Below are positions 33,380 through 39,314 of a stretch of DNA of 39,314 bases, piece after piece (within the stretch, counting starts at the first letter, position 1; every line of letters begins with the position of its first letter). Under the pieces are notes generated by a model. That model saw nothing but the letters and a program-made list of their open reading frames with translations. It did not search any database and had not been told where the DNA came from. The stretch spans positions 1-39,314 of the forward strand of contig JAOAEJ010000050.1 in NCBI GenBank assembly GCA_026416815.1, given 5' to 3'. The position numbers were made by a program, and so were the translations under genes. The stretch is from Clostridia bacterium. Its GTDB lineage: Bacteria; Bacillota; Clostridia; Acetivibrionales; DSM-2933.

Positions 33380-34240
33380 CTAAAACTGTTTTTTCCAGTT
33401 TGAAAATAGCTCTTTCTGTCCTGCCATGTAGTCCTTCAATATTATGATGGAATCCTCAGTCTCCTTTTTGTTTTCCGCCATTACAGGTACTGGGTTACAT
33501 CCTCCTTTCACCTTTTCTACCTGATCTATGTGAAACTTATTTCTACAGTTCTGGCATATGAGGAATTCTCCTACCTGTTCATAATATCCTTTCCCTGAAT
33601 CAAAGCATACCTGGCAGGTATTCAATGCTGTCCTTATACTCCCATCAGCTGCCTTTACCGCTATTACTTCCATATATGTACCATCAGCGGTATAGGGATA
33701 AAACTTTGCTGTTGAGGTTATTTCGCTTTTTAGGATTTTTATTGCTATATCATCGCTTTTAATAGCTTCAACAGTTTTAGGCTGTTCAGTAGGGCTTTCA
33801 GGCTGTTTTGCTTCTGTTGTTTTGGATTGACTGTTATTATCATTAGTTATTATCGCTTTATCATTAGTCTGCTGCTGATTTTTTGTGGGCTGAGGACTAT
33901 TAGACGGCTTTATTGAAGGGCTTGGGTTTTGCTCCGCCGCTGTACTTTCCTCCTTAGGCTCAGTCTTGACTGTTACTTTACTTTCGGCATTTTGCTCAGT
34001 ATCATTTACTACAGTACTATTTTTCTGATTTTGAGCGGTATCGGTACTATTCTGAGAATTAGCTGTGGGTCTGGTATCCTGAATACTGGCTGTAACAGTC
34101 GAATTTACATCCTGCGAATTGCTTTTATCTTCCTTGTTTTTAGGAATCACGGTAAAATAGATGATAATAATTAAGGCTATTGCAACAGCTCCCCTAAATG
34201 CAATATTCTTGTACTTGTCTTTTGCATTCATAGCACTCAT
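33380..34240 (-). CDS. Membrane-anchored DUF2318 Cys-rich protein
   Basis: A 286-residue protein. One membrane segment near the N-terminus (AFRGAVAIALIIIIYFTVI) anchors it. A disordered Thr/Gln/Pro/Asn/Ser-rich linker covers about residues 35-165. The C-terminal DUF2318 domain shows the paired motifs CQVCFDSGKGYYEQ and CQNC, then GGCNP. The two CxxC pairs probably bind a metal or an iron-sulfur centre; the family is annotated as Fe-S-containing, though its role is unclear. I place the start at the ATG at 34238-34240 with GGGAGG seven bases upstream; the longer frame to 34333 has no ribosome binding site and runs into the palindromic control region. It is divergent from the cytochrome b5 gene and co-transcribed with the stalk gene. 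Confidence 0.88.
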   Translation of the reverse strand: MSAMNAKDKYKNIAFRGAVAIALIIIIYFTVIPKNKEDKSNSQDVNSTVTASIQDTRPTANSQNSTDTAQNQKNSTVVNDTEQNAESKVTVKTEPKEESTAAEQNPSPSIKPSNSPQPTKNQQQTNDKAIITNDNNSQSKTTEAKQPESPTEQPKTVEAIKSDDIAIKILKSEITSTAKFYPYTADGTYMEVIAVKAADGSIRTALNTCQVCFDSGKGYYEQVGEFLICQNCRNKFHIDQVEKVKGGCNPVPVMAENKKETEDSIIILKDYMAGQKELFSNWKKQF

Positions 34241-34282
34241 TCGCCATCCTCCCTTTATATAGATACCTCTTATTTTATAAAT

Positions 34283-34365
34283 AAAATGTGTAGATTTTAT
34301 GAAGAAGTTGCCCTGTTTATGAAATTTATTCATCTTTGCAAATCTTCATAAAATCTACACATTTT
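34283..34365. promoter_or_regulatory. 23-bp perfect inverted repeat in a divergent promoter
   Basis: The 23 bases at 34283-34305 (AAAATGTGTAGATTTTATGA...) are the exact reverse complement of 34343-34365, with a 37-base spacer. The spacer contains a smaller copy of the theme, ATGAA-N5-TTCAT. It lies between the DUF2318 and cytochrome b5 genes and is a strong candidate for a shared operator or stem. Confidence 0.8.
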
Positions 34366-34411
34366 TATGTTAACCTTTTTTTAAAAAAATCTTTTATTTG
34401 GAGGTCATTTA

Positions 34412-35089
34412 ATGTCTAAGCCCAGGATTTTCTTTGTGGTTACTTTACTTGTGTTAGCTTTTGCTTTTGCAGCGTTTTTTCTGTTTAAGCATTTCTCCGG
34501 TGATCATTCTTCAGATTTAGCAGCCCATACCGTAGAAGAAGAAACATCAACATCTACACAAGCTAAGTCAGCCAACCCTTGTCAGGAGAATATAATAATG
34601 CTTCAAGCCGCTGTAGATAGGTTTAAATCCGAAAAAGGTACATACCCGGCTAAAATTACAGAGTTGGTTGATAAATACGTAAAGGAGATCCCCAAATGCC
34701 CAGGCGGTAATGGATATTCCATAGATAAGGATGGTAAAGTATTTGAGGACTCAAATTACAGATTAGAAGAAACTAAAGCCCAGGCTGCCTCTAAAGAGGA
34801 TGAGAATGTCAGAACTTTTACTAAGGAAGAGCTGGCAAAATACAACGGCAAAAACGGTCAGCCATGCTATGTGGCTCTTAATGGCGTTGTTTATGACCTA
34901 ACCAACATAAAAGGCTGGAAAAAAGGCTCACACGGACATGGAATATTAGGAGGAAAGGATTGGACCGCTACTTTTAACAAGGTAGCTCCCAAAAGCCATA
35001 GATCTCCTGATTTCCTCAAAAAACTCCCTGCTGTAGGTAAATACATTGGTGAACCCTCCACTGAGGTTCTCGACATAAAACCCCATTAG
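34412..35089 (+). CDS. Membrane-anchored cytochrome b5-domain protein with pseudopilin-like region
   Basis: A 225-residue protein with a single N-terminal membrane anchor (about residues 5-25). Residues about 52-108 (NPCQENIIMLQAAVDRFKSEKG, TYPAKITELVDKYV, IPKCPGGNGYSIDKDGK) resemble the globular part of type II pseudopilins and ComGC-like proteins, with two cysteines. Residues about 133-215 are a cytochrome b5-like heme domain (TKEELAKYNGKNGQPCYVAL, VYDLTNIKGWKKGSHGHGI, KSHRSPDFLKKLPAVGKYIG). Histidines in SHGHG and KSHRS are the expected heme ligands. It should carry heme b outside the membrane. GGAGG precedes the ATG. Its partners in the window are the cytochrome b561-like and Met-rich proteins. 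Confidence 0.88.
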   Translation: MSKPRIFFVVTLLVLAFAFAAFFLFKHFSGDHSSDLAAHTVEEETSTSTQAKSANPCQENIIMLQAAVDRFKSEKGTYPAKITELVDKYVKEIPKCPGGNGYSIDKDGKVFEDSNYRLEETKAQAASKEDENVRTFTKEELAKYNGKNGQPCYVALNGVVYDLTNIKGWKKGSHGHGILGGKDWTATFNKVAPKSHRSPDFLKKLPAVGKYIGEPSTEVLDIKPH

Positions 35090-35127
35090 AAAAGGGAGGC
35101 TCACTTTAGCCTCCCTTTTCTAATACT
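35087..35127. terminator. Bidirectional terminator between cytochrome b5 and Met-rich genes
   Basis: TTAGAAAAGGGAGGCT pairs with AGCCTCCCTTTTCTAA around a five-base loop, overlapping the cytochrome b5 stop codon. It separates two convergent genes. Confidence 0.9.
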
Positions 35128-35144
35128 CCAAAGTCATTCGTACC

Positions 35145-35831
35145 TTACATCATACCCATACTCATACCGCCGCCACTGCTGCTTCCGCTGCCACTACTTC
35201 CGCTCTGCTGCATACTTCCCATTCCACCCATATTGTTCATCGGCATTCCCATCATGCCCATTCCGCCCATGTTGTTCATCGGCATTCCCATCATACCCAT
35301 TCCGCCCATGCTGTTCATCGGCATTCCCGTCATGCCCATTCCGCCCATGCTGTTCATCGGCATTCCCGTCATGCCCATTCCGCCCATGTTGCTCATCGGC
35401 ATTCCCATCATACCCATTCCGCCCATTCCGCTTTGCATTTGCATATTTCCCATAGGCATGTTCATCATTGAGCCTCCACCCATGTTACCCATCATACCCA
35501 TATTACTTTGCATAGGCTGCTGCATCGACATTCCCTGATGTCCTTGCATACCTGCTGCTCCCCCAAACAATCCTCCCGGTGTTATTAGCCCTAATAGTAT
35601 AACTGCAACAATCAATCCTACAAACGAAAATAAAGCAAGCCTTAACCAGCCATTATTTTGCATGAAATTACCTCCGTTCCATTTTATATTTGTATTTATC
35701 TTATTTGTACCCAACGTACCTGGAGCTAATATGTGGTTTATCAACCCTAATCCTGTAGCCCCCAGGCCTATAATAAGCAATATAATCAAGGCAAGCATAT
35801 ATAGATATCCTACACTCCCCAATAAGCTCAA
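35145..35831 (-). CDS. Met/Gly-rich repeat membrane protein
   Basis: A 228-residue protein with two membrane segments (about residues 10-32 and 63-86) and a C-terminal region of about 130 residues that is almost entirely Met, Gly, Asn, Pro, Ser and Gln. That region has five tandem copies of a 13-residue unit (MGGMGMTGMPMNS and variants). Clusters of MxxM are typical of Cu(I) or Ag(I) binding in periplasmic proteins, so metal binding is a fair inference. Two starts are possible in frame: TTG at 35831, seven bases after GGGAGG and just past the previous gene's stop, and ATG at 35663 with a strong GGAGG. The short form would keep one membrane segment. It is the last gene of the Met-rich, cytochrome b operon. 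Confidence 0.8.
   Translation of the reverse strand: MSLLGSVGYLYMLALIILLIIGLGATGLGLINHILAPGTLGTNKINTNIKWNGGNFMQNNGWLRLALFSFVGLIVAVILLGLITPGGLFGGAAGMQGHQGMSMQQPMQSNMGMMGNMGGGSMMNMPMGNMQMQSGMGGMGMMGMPMSNMGGMGMTGMPMNSMGGMGMTGMPMNSMGGMGMMGMPMNNMGGMGMMGMPMNNMGGMGSMQQSGSSGSGSSSGGGMSMGMM
35225..35420 (-). repeat. 39-bp tandem repeats encoding the Met/Gly units
   Basis: Five near-identical 39-base units, each with CCCATTCCGCCCATG and TTCATCGGCATTCCC, lie in tandem within the Met/Gly-rich gene. They probably expand and contract between strains. Confidence 0.85.
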
Positions 35832-35843
35832 AGCTTCACCTCC

Positions 35844-36197
35844 CTATTTCCACCAAACAATACCTAAAAATACCGCTCCAGCTATTATAAAGGGAAGCAA
35901 GACAATGATAATGCCGGTTGTCAGGTAATGGCTTATCTTTATGCTCATACTACCGCTTTCGTGGTGACTTGACATGCCGCTTGACATTTCAGTTTGCTCC
36001 TGCTGCTTTATTAAGTCACTAATGGTAACATTCTTAGCATGCATTGATTGCATCATGCTGCCCATACTCTGCCCCATCATACCCATGCTCGATGTAGTAC
36101 CTTCCCTGCTTCCCCACGCAAATAAAAGTGTAAGCAGCGTAATCGCCCCGAATATAACAACTAACTGTAAAAAATGGTGTTTCTTTTTATCCAGCAT
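35844..36197 (-). CDS. Small two-TM protein with Met/His-rich loop
   Basis: A 117-residue membrane protein. One membrane segment (about residues 10-28) is followed by an outer loop with MGMMGQSMGSMMQSMHAKNV and MSSGMSSHHESGSM, then a second segment (about 92-114). The loop's Met and His clusters suggest copper or silver binding. The build is the same as the next protein upstream, though sequence similarity is low, so they may be distant paralogues. AGAGGAAAAAGAG precedes the ATG, and the start overlaps the previous gene by 11 bases, showing coupled translation. I know no named family for it. Confidence 0.75.
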   Translation of the reverse strand: MLDKKKHHFLQLVVIFGAITLLTLLFAWGSREGTTSSMGMMGQSMGSMMQSMHAKNVTISDLIKQQEQTEMSSGMSSHHESGSMSIKISHYLTTGIIIVLLPFIIAGAVFLGIVWWK

Positions 36198-36492
36198 CTC
36201 TTTTTCCTCTAACCCTTACAAGTAATCCAAAGAGTACCGCCAGTACTATCAGTGGTACCAGGATGTATGAAGCAGTGCCAATCAATGATTTTAGTCCGGC
36301 ATCGTGCTCTAGGGACATAGAGAGACCCATCATTGAGTTGTGCATTGCGTCCATCATGCCCATCATAAATTGCATAGCTTGCTGCTCCGATGGCTCAGGG
36401 CCAAGCTCGGATATTAGAATCGCTGCTACAAGAAAGAAGAAGGAAGTTGAAGCAAACCAAATGAACACCTTAAACCATCGTTTTTGCATCAT
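36187..36492 (-). CDS. Small two-TM protein with Met-rich loop
   Basis: A 101-residue membrane protein with segments at about 8-27 and 72-93. The loop between them contains QQAMQFMMGMMDAMHNSMMG and LSMSLEHDAG. The repeated Met pairs fit a soft-metal ligand role; this is inference. GGGAG lies about ten bases before an ATG-ATG start. It lies 29 bases downstream of the cytochrome b561-like gene and overlaps the following Met/His-rich gene, so all are one transcript. No database family is recalled. Confidence 0.75.
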   Translation of the reverse strand: MMQKRWFKVFIWFASTSFFFLVAAILISELGPEPSEQQAMQFMMGMMDAMHNSMMGLSMSLEHDAGLKSLIGTASYILVPLIVLAVLFGLLVRVRGKRDAG

Positions 36493-36521
36493 AAAGTGTT
36501 ATCTCCCAATCATTCTTGTCT

Positions 36522-37013
36522 TTACTTCGTCCCAGCCACATTCTTTTTATCAGTGGTGTTTGGTTTCTTGGGCCACAATAGAGCGTGGCACTTGACATAG
36601 ATATGCCATATAACGCTGGCTACCACTATATATGTCAGCTTTTCATGTATATATAGTGCAAACGCAGTAGCTGACATATTTGAATCCATGCACACCCATA
36701 TTATAGCGCCTGTGATTATAAATATCAGGGTAGTTATGAATGTGAAAAGCTGATATCCGCTTTTCCCGATTATAAACCATCCCAGCTTTTTCTCTTCATA
36801 TCTCACAGCTCTGATTACCTCATAGGCTATACTGATAAATGTCAACAATACATATATCGCAGCCAGAACACGATGGACATAATCCGCCGAAGCAATATCA
36901 TAGTTCAAAACCCACCCGTATTTTGCTCCGGCCATTGCAAGCCCGCTTAATGTAAGCAGGGCAAATACTATAGTCCACAGCCAATGAATTATAAAATCAA
37001 ATCGAACACTCAA
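36522..37013 (-). CDS. Cytochrome b561-like four-TM protein
   Basis: A 163-residue membrane protein with four predicted helices and histidines at places suited to bis-heme binding: FDFIIHWLW in helix 1, ADYVHRVLAAIYVL in helix 2, YIHEKLTYIVV in helix 3 and SVIWHIYVKCHAL in helix 4. This is the layout of the di-heme cytochrome b561 and formate-dehydrogenase gamma-type family, which moves electrons between membrane quinones and outside partners. The start is TTG at 37013 with AAGGAG about ten bases upstream. It is co-transcribed with the Met-rich proteins, and a cytochrome b5-domain protein is encoded nearby, so an electron chain through the membrane is plausible. Confidence 0.85.
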   Translation of the reverse strand: MSVRFDFIIHWLWTIVFALLTLSGLAMAGAKYGWVLNYDIASADYVHRVLAAIYVLLTFISIAYEVIRAVRYEEKKLGWFIIGKSGYQLFTFITTLIFIITGAIIWVCMDSNMSATAFALYIHEKLTYIVVASVIWHIYVKCHALLWPKKPNTTDKKNVAGTK

Positions 37014-37086
37014 AAGTTACTACTCCTTTATTTAATACTACTTTTCCCGTTTCCTAAGATTTATAGCTATTTTAAAGCATATATAC

Positions 37087-37128
37087 CGAACTCTAAAGTT
37101 ATAAATATTTTACCCCCACACCTGCCCC
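37087..37128. repeat. Second copy of the CGAACTCTAAAGTT repeat end
   Basis: CGAACTCTAAAGTTA, then AAATATTTTACCCCCAC, then a CC-rich end match 5662-5704 with about four differences over 42 bases. The GC-rich interior and right end of the first copy are absent. Confidence 0.7.
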
Positions 37129-37165
37129 AAGTTTTAGTCTGAAAGTCCGTTGTCTATACGTAAAG

Positions 37166-37771
37166 TTAAGTTTTGTTTGGGTTATTGTTGTTGCCGTCTC
37201 CTTGTGTGTCAGGGCACTGGCACTTGTTGCTGCTCCCAAATAAATTCAGGTTTCCTTTGTCATACTGGTTTTTCAAGTACGATACTATCGCCATTATCAG
37301 GGATAGTATTAAAACTACTGTCAAAATTCTTGTTATGAGCATTAGAAGTACTGCTATACTGTGTAGAGGATTGAATCCAAATCCGAAGCCAAAGCCCATC
37401 CCAGGCAAACTGAAGCTGCTTAAAAGCGCAAATATGAAAATAATTCCTATGATTGCAGCGGTTACAGTAACTATAGTCTTTAATACCGGGTCTTTGTTGA
37501 TTGACTGCATAATCTGTGAATTAGCGTTTTTGAAGAAGGTATTTCTAACCCATATAAATGCACCCACAACTAAAGCGATAACCAGCACCACCATAAGGAT
37601 GTTTATAAGCAATACTAACAGGCTGGCTAATGAGAAGCCCATTCCTCCCATGTGATTCATGGTATTTCCACCTCCGTTAAACAGATTGAATAATAAATTA
37701 AAAGCAAATGTACCTATGAGTACTATTAAAATTGCTCTTACAATAGGGTCGTTTCTAAGATTTCCTGCCAC
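37166..37771 (-). CDS. Internally duplicated four-TM protein
   Basis: A 201-residue membrane protein made of two similar halves. Each begins with a DPIV/DPVL turn (NDPIVRAILIVLIGTFAF; KDPVLKTIVTVTAAIIGI), has a Gly/Met or Gly/Phe loop (NHMGGMGF; GMGFGFGFGF) and ends in a long hydrophobic helix (LVLLINILMVVLVIALV; LLMLITRILTVVLILSL) followed by a basic segment. The halves probably arose by duplication and pair in the membrane. The start is GTG at 37771, six bases after GAGGTGG. It sits between the cytochrome b561-like gene and the two-TM ectodomain gene on the same strand. I recognise no family. Confidence 0.72.
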   Translation of the reverse strand: MAGNLRNDPIVRAILIVLIGTFAFNLLFNLFNGGGNTMNHMGGMGFSLASLLVLLINILMVVLVIALVVGAFIWVRNTFFKNANSQIMQSINKDPVLKTIVTVTAAIIGIIFIFALLSSFSLPGMGFGFGFGFNPLHSIAVLLMLITRILTVVLILSLIMAIVSYLKNQYDKGNLNLFGSSNKCQCPDTQGDGNNNNPNKT

Positions 37772-37790
37772 ATGAATCCACCTCTTTACA

Positions 37791-37919
37791 TTAGTACTAC
37801 TTTGTTATTCACGTTAATTATGGCAAATTACAATCTTAATTTGCCGATGAAGAAATAATTAATAACGTTTTTGGTTGTTATTTCTTTTTTGAAATTTCAT
37901 AATAACAAAGTAGTATTAA
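37791..37919 (-). repeat. 129-bp inverted-repeat element, copy B
   Basis: The ends are TTAGTACTACTTTGTTAT and ATAACAAAGTAGTATTAA. Read on the minus strand it aligns with copy A (5932-6060) over its whole length. The inner stem GGCAAATT/AATTTGCC replaces GTAAACT/AGTTTAC, and AAGAAATAA/TTATTTCTT is kept. Its edge provides the TAA stop of the following gene. Confidence 0.8.
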
Positions 37920-39013
37920 GCCTCAGGGTTACCTTCCGGCCTATTCCTGCTGTGTTTGGGCCTGAGCATACTCAGTATGGCTCCAAATATACCGATAATA
38001 AGCCCTATAACCATTATGACCAGTACAACATTGAATACTGTGGTTAAATCAAGCGAGCCCAGGAAATCCAGCCCGACCATTGTTCCATGTTTTGTTCCAT
38101 GCCCAGTACTTGACCCTCCAGCAACACTTTGTGCCTGCTGTGATGCTTGTACCATCTGGCTTGTGAAGTCGTCATTCAGCCTACTCAACATAGTCATACC
38201 CTGAGCCAGCTTGTACACACCCTGGTGCATTTGCTGCATACTCTGTGTATTATACTGGTATCCGTTGGGAGAGCCGTAAGGATTGACATTTACCAACGTA
38301 GAAGCTTGACTCAGCATATTTATAGCGTTGCTCAACTTTGCTTTATTCTGAAGCGCAGTATTATACCGTGTAATATAGGTTTGATAGCCTGCAGGGGTTG
38401 CTTCCACTGTAGCTGCTTGGCCTGCCAGATCATCATTTAACTGGTTTATCATCATGATACCCTGGGCAGTACTAAAAATTCCGGTATGGATCTGCTGCAG
38501 CTTTCCTTGGTCAAATACAAAGTTTATATTCTGCTGTTGATTTGCTCCACCCTGATTATTATTTGCAGCAGGAGCTTGATTATTAGGGGGATTATTGCCA
38601 CCGGGAGAGATGTTTACCGAACTGTTTCCACTGGGGTAAATATTGATTGCACCGGTCCCCTGTGCTGCTTGGCCTCCTATACTCCCATTCATTATGCTTG
38701 ATACTGTAGTTTTAGAGTAAGGATCAATGGTTATTAAGTCTAATGCCTGATTTATAGTAGTTATAGCTTGGCTTAACTTATCCTTGTTTTGTACAGCTAT
38801 AACGTTTAGTGCAGCTTTGTTATCGGGTGTACCGGCAGATGGAGTGATATGTTGGGTATTTGGAGTTTGCTGGTGGGGTGCTGTACCCTGGGGTGTATTG
38901 GCTCCTGGGTGGTTCATTCCGGGCATAAGGAACATGCTCCATACTATGTATCCCAGCCCGCCTACTATAACTAAAATCAGAAAAAATGCTAAAAGTCCTC
39001 TTAAAACTTTCAA
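37916..39013 (-). CDS. Two-TM protein with duplicated Asn/Gln-rich ectodomain
   Basis: A 365-residue protein with an N-terminal membrane segment (about 3-27) and a C-terminal one (about 325-350), so the middle is outside. The ectodomain has two copies of a helical unit: KLSQAITTINQALDLITIDPYS...LQQIHTGIFSTAQGIMMINQL and KLSNAINMLSQASTLVNVNPYG...MQQMHQGVYKLAQGMTMLSRL. They are joined by an Asn/Gly/Gln-rich stretch. I place the start at the TTG at 39011-39013, ten bases after AAGGAG; the TTG three codons earlier overlaps the ribosome binding site. The stop lies inside a repeat element, so the natural C-terminus may have been altered. No family is recognised. It is the first gene of the redox cluster. 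Confidence 0.75.
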   Translation of the reverse strand: MKVLRGLLAFFLILVIVGGLGYIVWSMFLMPGMNHPGANTPQGTAPHQQTPNTQHITPSAGTPDNKAALNVIAVQNKDKLSQAITTINQALDLITIDPYSKTTVSSIMNGSIGGQAAQGTGAINIYPSGNSSVNISPGGNNPPNNQAPAANNNQGGANQQQNINFVFDQGKLQQIHTGIFSTAQGIMMINQLNDDLAGQAATVEATPAGYQTYITRYNTALQNKAKLSNAINMLSQASTLVNVNPYGSPNGYQYNTQSMQQMHQGVYKLAQGMTMLSRLNDDFTSQMVQASQQAQSVAGGSSTGHGTKHGTMVGLDFLGSLDLTTVFNVVLVIMVIGLIIGIFGAILSMLRPKHSRNRPEGNPEA

Positions 39014-39164
39014 GTTTATCAATCTCCTTAATTACAATAATTACTGCATTTATCCGGTAAATTTAAAGCTATTTTTATAAAACACTATAGGATTATTTTT
39101 ATACTAATAAGCTATAATATGCACCAATTACAGTTTTCCACAATATGCTTATAACTCTCAAAAC

Positions 39165-39314
39165 TTTCTAAGACAATCGAGTAGGAGGTGAGTAATTATT
39201 TTACCCACCGACCTCTCACACCACCGTACGTACGGTTCCGTATACGGCGGTTCTTTAGTTTTCACAGACTTTTAGATAGCACTCCTTGAGTGATGGGAAT
39301 CCCATATCAAGGAG
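39165..39314 (-). mobile_element. 3' end of a bacterial group II intron (partial)
   Basis: On the minus strand, ACCGCCGTA pairs with TACGGTGGT around TACG-GAAC-CGTA with a two-base CG bulge, which is the domain V catalytic hairpin. It is followed by GTGAGAGGTCGG and then GGTGGGTAA/TTACTCACC, which fits domain VI. The 3' splice end is near 39170-39182. The intron-encoded reverse transcriptase would lie beyond the right edge. Confidence 0.85.

Noticed and set aside
35225..35420. 39-bp repeats read as a CRISPR or satellite array
   Set aside because: The units lie in frame within the Met/Gly-rich gene and have no unique spacers.

Overview
The window reads as chromosome of an anaerobic Firmicute of class Clostridia, probably a cellulolytic or soil Clostridium relative. 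The support is low-GC coding sequence, strong AGGAGG ribosome binding sites, frequent TTG starts, several copper-amine-oxidase-N ('stalk') secreted proteins, DUF2680, DUF2935 and DUF2318 proteins, an S8/radical-SAM/ACP-like peptide maturation cluster of the kind described in Clostridium, and a bacterial group II intron at the right edge. Species cannot be named from the sequence alone.

Layout. 1-12.3 kb is mostly stand-alone housekeeping and accessory genes: a secreted stalk-domain protein, a secreted GH18 chitinase, a TetR-controlled 14-TM drug exporter with visible operators, a DUF2935 protein, an MBL-fold hydrolase, a GH13 alpha-glucosidase, a four-repeat DUF2680 secreted protein, a nitroreductase and tRNA-Pro(UGG). 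The gap at 5.6-6.1 kb is packed with three different repeat or palindromic elements. At 12.5-15.7 kb lie a GT-C/TPR membrane protein, a decayed ABC ATPase fragment and non-coding sequence.

15.7-22.4 kb, minus strand, is a ribosomally made, modified peptide (RiPP) locus: ABC exporter, a 44-residue Cys-containing precursor, radical SAM/SPASM maturase, a TIGR04066-like maturation protein, an acyl-carrier-related protein, and an S8 protease fused to a second TIGR04066-like domain. Divergent from it, 22.9-27.0 kb encodes a secreted stalk-TPR protein, a NarL-type response regulator and a membrane histidine kinase. They are followed by an orphan AgrD-like 40-residue peptide gene on the opposite strand, then a gene for an unusual HTH-TIR-transmembrane-ectodomain protein and a second secreted stalk-TPR protein. 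Together 15.7-30.6 kb looks like a peptide-signalling or peptide-antagonism region with its own sensing and effector genes. That functional link is inference.

30.6-32.3 kb holds an AAA-ATPase pseudogene, a 3-methyladenine DNA glycosylase and a second identical tRNA-Pro(UGG). 32.6-39.0 kb is a compact redox and metal-type membrane cluster: a stalk protein, a DUF2318 Cys-rich protein, a cytochrome b5-domain protein, three small Met-rich membrane proteins, a cytochrome b561-like protein, an internally duplicated four-TM protein and a two-TM protein with a duplicated ectodomain. I do not recognise this combination as a named system. The window ends inside a group II intron on the minus strand, with domains V and VI visible.

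Two themes not captured by gene calls: a 129-bp inverted-repeat element present in two full copies with compensatory stem changes plus one 18-bp remnant, and an unusual density of long perfect palindromes between genes.
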